A DNA stretch of 43,583 bases. Origin: a virus. The notes under the pieces were generated by a model. It was not told the DNA's origin, made no database searches, and saw nothing but the letters and a program-made list of their open reading frames with translations. Positions 38,470-43,583 of the stretch are shown one piece after another; position 1 is the first letter of the stretch; every line of letters starts with the position of its first letter. Made by a program: the position numbers and the translations under genes. The stretch is taken from positions 1 through 43,583 of IMG/VR virus record IMGVR_UViG_3300031788_000039. The stretch is one strand, 5' to 3'.

Positions 38470-39182
38470 CAGTTCTCCTTTTTGGTTATCGCCTCAATCT
38501 CCGCAGCCTCCATCGTCCTGATCTCACGCGCATGCTTCTGGACGAATTCCCTGACCTTGCGGCTGTACTGATCGGCCGGCATCCCCTCCATTTTCCGCCA
38601 CAGCAGGGCCTCGGTCGCGATCTCTGCTTCCAGACGTCCGAATGCACGTATGAAACGATCAGCCAGGACGCCGACAACCCGCTCGACCTCGTCTCGGTGC
38701 ATCAGGAGGCCCATGCGCTCCGCAGTGTCCAGCGCGTCGGCCTCGACAGCCACAAGCCGCGCGAGCGTCTTGTTGAGCGCGTCGAGCTGGGTTGCCCCTA
38801 CGACGCCCCGCTTGAACCTACGGGCCAGATCCCGGCTCGCAAGATTCAGGACCGACCGGCTGATGCTGACCGCCGAACCCGTTTGGCTTTCGAGGGCGAG
38901 GATGCTGGGATCGTCGTCTCGGAAAAGACTTGATCCATCTCCACCTGCTGAACCATCTGCCTTCGCGGGAACTGTCGGAGGAAAGCTAGGACCGCCTGAA
39001 GGTCGGAGCGACGCCTTGCTCTTGATGTTCTGTTCGATCCAGCGACGTTGTGGTTCTGGGGGGTCGTCATAAAACCTTTTTCCTTCAATGATTGTGTGCG
39101 GAAAGCCTTCCCGCCTGCTGAGGATGCTGAAGTTCTTGACGCTAAGGCCGAGGGCGGATGCTGCTTCATTGCCATTAAGCAT
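38469..39182 (-). CDS. terS: Terminase small subunit, Nu1-like
   Basis: Encodes 237 residues. MLNGNEAASALGLSVKNFSI, then SRREGFPH, is the MerR-like winged helix that starts Nu1-type subunits. A Gly/Ser/Pro linker (about 65-95) and a helical C-terminus (AERMGLLMHRDEVERVVGVL, RKMEGMPADQYSRKVREFV) follow. It would recognise the packaging site and recruit the large subunit. The first 25 codons and the leader down to 39199 are part of the 92-base repeat also present at 42608-42699. Confidence 0.82.
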   Translation of the reverse strand: MLNGNEAASALGLSVKNFSILSRREGFPHTIIEGKRFYDDPPEPQRRWIEQNIKSKASLRPSGGPSFPPTVPAKADGSAGGDGSSLFRDDDPSILALESQTGSAVSISRSVLNLASRDLARRFKRGVVGATQLDALNKTLARLVAVEADALDTAERMGLLMHRDEVERVVGVLADRFIRAFGRLEAEIATEALLWRKMEGMPADQYSRKVREFVQKHAREIRTMEAAEIEAITKKEN

Positions 39183-39199
39183 TTACATTCAACTTACCA
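39108..39199. repeat. 92-base direct repeat, left copy (start of small terminase gene)
   Basis: Every base equals 42608-42699, exactly 3,500 bases away. It covers the ATG, 25 codons and 17 bases of leader of the small terminase gene on the minus strand. Flanks differ immediately on both sides. The perfect identity means a recent event or an assembly artefact. Confidence 0.97.
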
Positions 39200-39516
39200 T
39201 GGGCGGGAAATTCTTCGCAATGATCGACGGCCGGCGGATCGAGCTGCGCCACACGCGCGAGGCGCTTGCCGCGCTCCGTGGCCGCTGATCTTGCTGGCGA
39301 GCAATCGGCCCGATTTGGTCGGCAGGGTTTCGCTCGCATGAGGCGTTGGCCCTCTAAACCCTCCCGAGATACACCCCATCCCGTTCAAGCCCGGCCAGAC
39401 GCCCATGGTGAGGGGTTTTCGGGGTCTAAAAGACCAGCCAAGGCCTTGGCCTGCCTGCGCGTGCTGGGCTTTCTCGAAAGTTGCAACCGATCGACGGCCC
39501 GAACAGGATGGCGCCC
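39200..39516 (+). other. Gene-poor 317-base stretch at the left end of the island
   Basis: It holds only a 29-codon plus-strand ORF (39199-39288, MGGKFFAMIDGRRIELRHTR) that begins at the repeat edge. There is a 14-base perfect palindrome GCCAAGGCCTTGGC (39437-39450) and a small hairpin GGTCTAAAAGACC (39423-39435). No promoter or gene of note was found. Confidence 0.4.
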
Positions 39517-39591
39517 ATGAGCAAACGACAGGTGAACATTTCGGAGCAACTGCGGAAGGCGGTAGAAGCAGGTTTAACGGGACATCGCTGA
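39517..39591 (+). pseudogene. Truncated Cro/CI-type repressor stub
   Basis: AGGA eight bases before the ATG gives a 24-residue product, MSKRQVNISEQLRKAVEAGL plus TGHR, then TGA. Planctomycete XRE-type repressors, as I recall them, begin with exactly this pattern (NxSEQLRxAIxxSGLTxYR) and continue into the helix-turn-helix. Here the DNA-binding part is missing. The TGA overlaps the next ATG. It is either decayed or a mini-peptide. Confidence 0.45.
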
Positions 39592-39782
39592 TGACGAAAA
39601 CACCAGGACAACCTATCGAGGCTACGGTCACTCCGGAGATGGTGGAGGCGGGGTTTCGGGTGCTTTCCACTTCGGGCTTAATGGATGAGTATCTGGAGGC
39701 GGATAAACTACTGGTTGCTGAAATATATCAGGCCATGGCGCGTGCGGAACACCGGGATGGCCGGCATCCAGATGCAGGCTGA
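39591..39782 (+). CDS. Hypothetical 63-residue protein
   Basis: MTKTPGQPIEATVTPEMVEA starts at 39591 (TGATG overlap with the repressor stub). The VTPEMVEAGxRVLxxSG pattern, followed by DKLLVAEIYQAMARAE, is familiar from small uncharacterised phage proteins. Its last 155 bases run antisense to the end of the minus-strand gene at 39628, so one of the two ends may be unused. Confidence 0.5.
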   Translation: MTKTPGQPIEATVTPEMVEAGFRVLSTSGLMDEYLEADKLLVAEIYQAMARAEHRDGRHPDAG

Positions 39783-40257
39783 ACATGTTGCACAACCGCG
39801 AAATAAAATCGCATTTGCGAATGAAATCAACCAACTCGGCCGAGCCGATCGGCGTGGGCGAGCCGGTGCCATAGTTGAACACATCAGCAGGCACCAATTT
39901 TGTCCCCGCGTAACCGCCGTCAATGAATGTGGCAACGTTCCAATGCACCACGTGATTTCTGGTCTCAATCGCCCGCTGAACTAACTTCGCGAAGGAATTC
40001 CAAAATTTTGAGTAGGCGTCTCCATGTCTCTTGTTCAATAAGTCCTGGAGGATGGCGCCGACGCTCCGCGGATTGGTGATCCGAAAGAAAATAAGCCCCG
40101 CAACGTCGTGCTTGAGGCTGGCGAGCTCTGCGAACAACATGCAAAGCGATCGCTCGATATTGGCGTATTGCTGGATTGCATGTCCCCGAAGCGCCCAGAA
40201 CCCATCACCGGCCGATTGGGCGCTGACCGCCCCGAGGTCAATATTTTTGTCTTCCAT
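39628..40257 (-). CDS. Hypothetical protein, bacterial chromosomal type (209 residues)
   Basis: The start MEDKNIDLGAVSAQSAGDG (40257) is preferred over ATG 40290. The core has QYANIERSLCMLFAELASLK, then HDVAGLIFFRITNPRS, LLNKRHGDAYSKFWNSF and ETRNHVVHW. It resembles an uncharacterised family I have seen in free-living bacteria rather than in phages. The RNHVVHW part is like HEPN-type RxxxxH motifs, but that is speculative. It is the only minus-strand gene inside the island and overlaps a plus-strand ORF. Confidence 0.6.
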   Translation of the reverse strand: MEDKNIDLGAVSAQSAGDGFWALRGHAIQQYANIERSLCMLFAELASLKHDVAGLIFFRITNPRSVGAILQDLLNKRHGDAYSKFWNSFAKLVQRAIETRNHVVHWNVATFIDGGYAGTKLVPADVFNYGTGSPTPIGSAELVDFIRKCDFISRLCNMFSLHLDAGHPGVPHAPWPDIFQQPVVYPPPDTHPLSPKWKAPETPPPPSPE

Positions 40258-40591
40258 GATTGATCCATTCTGATCACGGCGGCCCGCCACCCAGCCCCAC
40301 CCAGCCCCGATCCGGCCATCAGCCGACGATTACGTCATCCAAGGAGCCGGCCCCGCAAATCGCCTGCAATTCGTTGGGCGCAGCTCAAACTTCTGGATCA
40401 TCCGAAACAAGGGGGTTTTTCTGGACGTCCAGAATAACTCTCAGAAATCCCGTGTATTTCTGCATAATAGTGAGTATGATCGCATACGCCAGTGCGGACG
40501 TCCAAAGTGACGAAAAACACTGGAAAATAAGACCGTTTCGTGCTTTTTTCATGGTCGATCCCGATGCCTCGACACGGCTGAGCAGAAACAG
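40258..40591. promoter_or_regulatory. 334-base regulatory gap with a 16-base palindrome
   Basis: A perfect palindrome TTCTGGACGTCCAGAA lies at 40419-40434. A half-site GGACGTCC recurs near 40496. TGCATAATAGTGAGTATGAT (about 40460) offers -10-like elements. A minus-strand ORF (40813-40385) also covers part of this gap and cannot be excluded. Repeat copy 40350-40369 is here too. Best read as an operator and promoter region. Confidence 0.4.
40350..40369. repeat. 20-base direct repeat, copy 1
   Basis: GCCCCGCAAATCGCCTGCAA also occurs at 42865-42884, and TTGGGCG follows within seven bases in both. On the minus strand both read LQAICGA in an open frame. One copy is inside the island, the other just beyond its right end. 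Confidence 0.8.
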
Positions 40592-40999
40592 GTGTGGGGC
40601 GAAACCATCCCCCTTGAGATCCAGATGTTTCGCTCCGGAATATTGGATGAAGCTGAGCGTGCCGCCGAGCCCATTCTGAAATTGCTCGCACGAAACCAAC
40701 AAGACGCCTCCCCGCTTCTTCTCTTCCTCAAAGACCTGCGCCAACCGAGTCGCGGCACACCCGGCGCGGGGGCGGCAGTTACCTCGCTGGACAATCTCAA
40801 GCTGCATATGCATCCACTCCCGCCATTACAGGGGAGAGACAAGAAAGTTGCCGACTACATCCAGAGGCTCCCCGGGCGGACAAGCGATACGATCGGAGCC
40901 GACAACAATATGCGCGATGATGTGGTGCGCAGGCTGTTCAAGAATAAGCTGCGTCCGCGTGGGTTCTACGAAGATGGCGGATATTTTCCTCCCAAATAG
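40592..40999 (+). CDS. Hypothetical 135-residue protein (weak start)
   Basis: GTG at 40592 without a clear ribosome site; ATG 40625 is an alternative. The segment ILDEAERAAEPILKLLARNQ and the basic end NNMRDDVVRRLFKNKLRPRG look protein-like. The opposite-strand ORF 40813-40385 has comparable codon use, so strand is uncertain. No family recognised. Confidence 0.4.
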   Translation: MWGETIPLEIQMFRSGILDEAERAAEPILKLLARNQQDASPLLLFLKDLRQPSRGTPGAGAAVTSLDNLKLHMHPLPPLQGRDKKVADYIQRLPGRTSDTIGADNNMRDDVVRRLFKNKLRPRGFYEDGGYFPPK

Positions 41000-41050
41000 C
41001 GCCACAGACGCGCCACGGACAGCAACGCGCAACATTGCTTAACTCTGCTC

Positions 41051-41353
41051 ATGGACATACATGAGACGCGAATCCCAATCTCCGAGGCACACAAGCACCC
41101 GCTCCTCCGCCGCCCCAAGCCGATGGCGCCGGTACATCGTTCTGTCATTCAGCGATGGATTACCCGCGGCGTCCGCGGCGTCGTCTTAGAAACCGTCCTG
41201 ATCGGTGGAATTCGGTGGACCAGCGCCGAAGCGATTCAGCGGTTTATCGAGCGACAGAACACGCCCGGCGCAACCAGCAACACCGTCACCCCATCTCAAA
41301 TCGCGGCTGCTCACGCCCAGGCCGAGACCGAACTGGACGTCGCTGGTGTCTGA
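41051..41353 (+). CDS. DUF1580-like DNA-binding protein (planctomycete type)
   Basis: Encodes 100 residues. The segment PVHRSVIQRWITRGVRGVVL (about residues 27-46), then IGGIRWTSAEAIQRFIERQN, is the layout of DUF1580: a winged-helix excisionase-like domain found almost only in Planctomycetota, often next to integrases. It is the clearest pointer to the host. No integrase gene is present here, so any excisionase role is lost or acts with the host's enzyme. Confidence 0.75.
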   Translation: MDIHETRIPISEAHKHPLLRRPKPMAPVHRSVIQRWITRGVRGVVLETVLIGGIRWTSAEAIQRFIERQNTPGATSNTVTPSQIAAAHAQAETELDVAGV

Positions 41354-41362
41354 TCTCCCAAC

Positions 41363-41398
41363 AAAAACGCCGCCGTGCCTCGCGAAAGGTCCGGCGGC
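41363..41398 (-). terminator. Intrinsic terminator facing the minus strand, inside the island
   Basis: On the minus strand GCCGCCG (41398-41392) pairs with CGGCGGC (41375-41369). G then TTTTT (41368-41363) follows. No T run exists on the plus strand. It would stop leftward transcripts coming from the lysis-type genes before they reach the terminase genes. Confidence 0.6.
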
Positions 41399-41472
41399 AA
41401 CGATGGCATTGCAATGCGAACCTACCACGCACAACCAGTTAAGACAATCCGATTTCGGCACGGGGATCCGCG

Positions 41473-41862
41473 ATGAGCGCCACCGTCGCCGATGCACCCG
41501 CACTCCCACTGAAGTTGCTCGCCTACGCGCTCGATCCGGCCGCGCTCGATGGTGAAGCCGAAACAGCCGCCGTCCGGTTCATTCGCGCAGCACGCCGCGA
41601 AGGCATCACTATCGAGGTGCTGGCCGAGCATCTTCGTACCGCACCATCACACGTCCAGCCCGAGCAGAAGCTGCTGCGCCGCCCACCAGCATGTCGCGTC
41701 AAGATGCCTCACCGCAAATACGCTGGCATGTGCCTGCTCAGGATCGGCACGGAGGATCTGCAATACCTCCAGTGGATGGCCGAGTGCCATACCGACGGTC
41801 TACTCGCCAGCGCCGCGGCGGCGGTGCTCGCCTGGATGCTGCCTGATCTGGGGGAGCAATGA
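41473..41862 (+). CDS. DUF2786/DUF3820-like protein
   Basis: Encodes 129 residues. The start LKLLAYALDPAALDGEAETA is similar to DUF2786-type repeats (LLxxAxdPaaxEgEAxxA). The second half KMPHRKYAGMCLLRIGTEDL and QYLQWMAECH matches the ExoX-C/DUF3820 theme (MPFGKYKGxxLxxIxxxYLxWL) with HRKYAG in place of FGKYKG. Its TGA overlaps the next ATG. It may be an accessory to the following replication-like protein. Confidence 0.6.
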   Translation: MSATVADAPALPLKLLAYALDPAALDGEAETAAVRFIRAARREGITIEVLAEHLRTAPSHVQPEQKLLRRPPACRVKMPHRKYAGMCLLRIGTEDLQYLQWMAECHTDGLLASAAAAVLAWMLPDLGEQ

Positions 41863-42953
41863 CCCCGCGAATCCCGACCATGCCGCGGCCGGCACCTCGC
41901 CCCCACAATGGCCACAACGGCAACGGCGGCCACGCGACTCTATGTAACAACGGCTCTCTGTGTAACACGCCGTCCGACCCCGACCCCGAAATTGTTACAC
42001 AGGAGACTCAGATACACAGGAGACTCAGAGACTCAGGAGACACAGGAGACTCATCGAGACTCATCGAGACCCATCGTGTCGGCGTTGCCGACGATGGTGT
42101 GGACGCTTCGCTTGAAGATAAAGAGGGAGAAGCCATCGAGAAATCGCGCGGATGGAAGAAAGAGCGCGCCGAATGGTTCCGCACTTTCGTCGGACGGCCG
42201 TTCGCTGAATTCATGATCGAACTCTTTCGGTACAACCAGCGGCATCAATCGGAAGACGACTGGAAGACGCCGATCTTTCATTTCGTTTACTTGCTGCGCG
42301 GCCACGAGGCGATGAAGCTATTTCTGTCCGATGCCAAGGGAGCAATCAGGGAAGTTGAGCGCGTGCTGTCTGCTTGGACGGCGAGCACACGACAGCAGGA
42401 GACGCAACCGACATACGGCAACACGGGAGACCATTGGGAGAACTGGTTCGGTATTTCCAAGACTGACGCGAAGGCCGAGTTTACGGAGTTATGGCAGAAG
42501 CTGCGTTTCCGTCCCGGACATGATCCGCTCGATCAAGCAGTAGAGCAGGCGCGAAAAATGCGGCTCATCCTCCCCGAGGCCATTCGCGATAAGCGGCCGG
42601 TGGAGGATTCCCGCCTGCTGAGGATGCTGAAGTTCTTGACGCTAAGGCCGAGGGCGGATGCTGCTTCATTGCCATTAAGCATTTACATTCAACTTACCAA
42701 GGTATTCAAAAAAAACGAAAAGTTTGCAGAATCCAATCATTCTCCCGCGCGCGGCACTCCCGGACGATGGAAGAACCTACTAAAATCAATTTCTTGGGCC
42801 CTCCCGTTCACCATGATCGACGATACGGGCCAGGATCATCCCGCCCATACCTCCGAGAGCCATCGCCCCGCAAATCGCCTGCAAACTCTATTGGGCGGGT
42901 TTGGCCGCCGGCGGATTGATGAGTGCGTCGCTTGCTGCGAGGGCTGCGGCTAG
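41859..42953 (+). CDS. Replication-type protein of a planctomycete element, C-terminus replaced
   Basis: The ORF of 364 residues starts in an ATGA overlap. Residues about 100-250 (PIFHFVYLLRGHEAMKLFLS, then WFGISKTDAKAEFTELWQKL and RPGHDPLDQAVEQARK) resemble accessory proteins of planctomycete mobile elements that normally end in a winged-helix domain. From residue 251 the ORF is the antisense of the terminase repeat, then unrelated sequence, then antisense of the gene at 42888. The native C-terminus is therefore lost. Confidence 0.55.
   Translation: MTPRIPTMPRPAPRPHNGHNGNGGHATLCNNGSLCNTPSDPDPEIVTQETQIHRRLRDSGDTGDSSRLIETHRVGVADDGVDASLEDKEGEAIEKSRGWKKERAEWFRTFVGRPFAEFMIELFRYNQRHQSEDDWKTPIFHFVYLLRGHEAMKLFLSDAKGAIREVERVLSAWTASTRQQETQPTYGNTGDHWENWFGISKTDAKAEFTELWQKLRFRPGHDPLDQAVEQARKMRLILPEAIRDKRPVEDSRLLRMLKFLTLRPRADAASLPLSIYIQLTKVFKKNEKFAESNHSPARGTPGRWKNLLKSISWALPFTMIDDTGQDHPAHTSESHRPANRLQTLLGGFGRRRIDECVACCEGCG
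41997..42075 (+). repeat. GAGACTCA-type short tandem repeats
   Basis: Imperfect repeats of CAGGAGACTCAGA and CATCGAGACTCATCGAGACC fill this stretch, encoding a Thr/Glu/Asp/Arg-rich linker in the replication-type protein. The repeat is in the N-terminal linker where slippage changes length or frame. Confidence 0.7.
42608..42699. repeat. 92-base direct repeat, right copy (orphan terminase start)
   Basis: Identical to 39108-39199. On the minus strand it encodes MLNGNEAASALGLSVKNF and a few more residues, then runs into unrelated sequence (SSTGRL) and stops after about 49 codons. On the plus strand it interrupts the gene at 41859. Confidence 0.97.
42786..42884 (-). CDS. Possible tiny hydrophobic protein
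   Basis: TTG at 42884 (or ATG at 42863) gives 32 or 25 residues. It contains AICGAMALGGMGGMILARIV, a likely membrane helix, and ends with HGEREGPRN. It follows the stop of the gene at 42888 by three bases. The ribosome site is weak. The first codons form repeat copy 42865-42884. The rest of the stretch 42700-42785 shows no gene. Confidence 0.3.
   Translation of the reverse strand: MQAICGAMALGGMGGMILARIVDHGEREGPRN
42865..42884. repeat. 20-base direct repeat, copy 2
   Basis: Same sequence as 40350-40369. It is read as the first codons of the tiny hydrophobic ORF on the minus strand. Confidence 0.8.
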
Positions 42954-43196
42954 ATCGGCATCGGCTGCGGCCTGCTGGGTGGCGGATGGTGCGCCGGTGG
43001 TGAGATTGCTGGCGATGGCTGTCGCGATGGATGAGCCCGCCCCGAGAAGTGCCAGCAGGCTCGCGAACTCGGGCGCTATCGCAGGATCAACGATAGCGGC
43101 GAGTGAGGATGCTGTCGCGAGTAGCTGCGATATGGACGAGACGACGGTTGCGGCGGACGACGGCGCAGCGGTGGACGGTGTAGCGGATTGCGTCAT
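42888..43196 (-). CDS. Ala-rich hydrophobic protein next to the lipoprotein
   Basis: Encodes 102 residues from MTQSATPSTAAPSSAATVVS at 43196 (ATGA overlap with the lipoprotein stop). The middle (LLATASSLAAIVDPAIAPEF, then LLALLGAGSSIATAIA) is hydrophobic, and the rest is Ala/Ser/Thr-rich. It may be a membrane-active lysis protein or a virion filler. No family recognised. Confidence 0.55.
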   Translation of the reverse strand: MTQSATPSTAAPSSAATVVSSISQLLATASSLAAIVDPAIAPEFASLLALLGAGSSIATAIASNLTTGAPSATQQAAADADLAAALAASDALINPPAAKPAQ

Positions 43197-43531
43197 GGAT
43201 TTGCTCCTGTGGATGGGGATTGGGCGGCGGTGAACGCGTTGAGATAAGCGTCGAGCGCAGACGTTGCGGCGCTTGCGGCGGTGAATCCATTCCAAGCGCC
43301 GGATGCAGCAGCTTTCTTCTCTGATGCGATGGCTGCGGCGGCAGAATGCTCAGCGGCATTGAGTTGCAGGTGTGCCGCCGGGGAGATCGCGCCGGCCTGG
43401 GCGAGCGCGGTTTCTTGTTTCGTGGCGGCGGTCAAAATTATTTCGTTGTTGTATGCCGATGCCGCGCTCGCGCATCCCACCGCGTGCGCCATTGCAAAAA
43501 ACGAAATGACCAGGATCAGGGCGTGTCTCAT
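43193..43531 (-). CDS. Small lipoprotein, possible outer-membrane spanin
   Basis: Encodes 112 residues. MRHALILVISFFAMAHAVGC is a lipoprotein signal peptide: the lipobox AVGC places the lipidated Cys at residue 20. The mature part is Ala-rich and helical (ISPAAHLQLNAAEHSAAAAI). The start overlaps the stop of a single-span membrane protein. A membrane protein plus a lipoprotein is the pattern of two-component spanins (Rz/Rz1). No muralytic enzyme was found nearby, so the call is inference. Confidence 0.6.
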   Translation of the reverse strand: MRHALILVISFFAMAHAVGCASAASAYNNEIILTAATKQETALAQAGAISPAAHLQLNAAEHSAAAAIASEKKAAASGAWNGFTAASAATSALDAYLNAFTAAQSPSTGANP

Positions 43532-43583
43532 GTTTGAATCCTCATGGGCTGGGGTTGGGGCTGGGGGTTGCGGGGCGGGATCG
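43528..43583 (-). CDS. 3' end of the small membrane protein gene that starts at 206
   Basis: Read on the minus strand from the window end, this segment continues the frame open at base 1. It encodes a proline-glutamine stretch (PQPQPQP), then MRIQT and TGA at 43530-43528. The stop shares bases with the ATG of the next gene (43531-43529, ATGA overlap). A GAGG ribosome site for that next gene lies inside this tail. The fit of frame, stop and coupling is the best evidence that the contig is circular. Confidence 0.7.
   Translation of the reverse strand, partial: IPPRNPQPQPQPMRIQT
43568..43583. repeat. Terminal 16-base direct repeat, right copy
   Basis: Identical to bases 1-16. Collapsing the two copies gives a 43,567-base circle. 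Either a circularly permuted genome or a circular replication form would assemble this way. Confidence 0.8.

Noticed and set aside
39345-39410. tRNA suggested by a GTTCAAGCC T-loop-like segment
   Set aside because: The supposed T-stem does not pair and no acceptor or D-arm could be formed.
40385-40813. 142-codon minus-strand ORF opposite the gene at 40592
   Set aside because: Codon use is as good as on the plus strand, but it would cover the palindrome and promoter-like region and has no recognised family. Kept only as an alternative.

Overview
The window looks like the complete genome of a tailed phage with a long, probably non-contractile tail, written as one circular contig. The 16 bases at the start (1-16) recur at the end (43568-43583). 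Joining the ends there gives one uninterrupted 81-codon gene whose stop overlaps the next start codon. The suspected host is a planctomycete. One gene (41051-41353) looks like DUF1580, a family I know almost only from Planctomycetota, and several neighbours resemble small proteins of planctomycete mobile elements. Genes are GC-rich and tightly packed, usually joined by ATGA or TGATG overlaps.

Layout. Positions 1-206 plus 42888-43583 hold a minus-strand group of three small membrane, lipoprotein or Ala-rich proteins, a possible lysis group. Positions 318-1390 hold two plus-strand early genes: a protein with 18 tandem 15-base repeats, and a small DNA-binding protein. Positions 1457-12879 (minus) are the replication, recombination and regulation block: DnaB-type helicase, two DNA methyltransferases, a replisome organiser, nucleases, an ERF annealing protein, a DEDD exonuclease, a YqaJ/lambda-type exonuclease, a RusA-type resolvase, a CsrA homologue and a helix-turn-helix regulator behind an apparently leaderless promoter. 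Positions 12989-13608 (plus) hold a small ORF and then about 450 bases that do not code but are dense in complementary helices. These include a pseudoknot, and the stretch ends in a strong intrinsic terminator, so it is probably a large structured RNA.

Positions 13641-39182 (minus) are the virion genes, transcribed from 39182 downwards. They run: small terminase, large terminase (lambda gpA type), gpW-like joiner, portal, ClpP-type protease with fused scaffold, decoration protein, Mu gpT-like major capsid protein, gpFII-like connector, tail genes, tape measure and tail-tip proteins. Two beta-rich proteins, one with a Sec signal peptide, are inserted among the tail genes.

Positions 39200-42607 break the pattern. 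They hold mostly plus-strand, host-like genes inside the minus-strand late region. A perfect 92-base direct repeat bounds the segment, and both copies carry the first codons of the small terminase gene. The left copy is the start of the working gene. The right copy is an orphan that cuts off the last island gene. This looks like an inserted or duplicated island that rebuilt the terminase start, though an assembly artefact must be excluded.

No integrase, tRNA, CRISPR array, insertion sequence or recognisable endolysin was found. All function calls come from reading motifs and gene order; no database search was possible.
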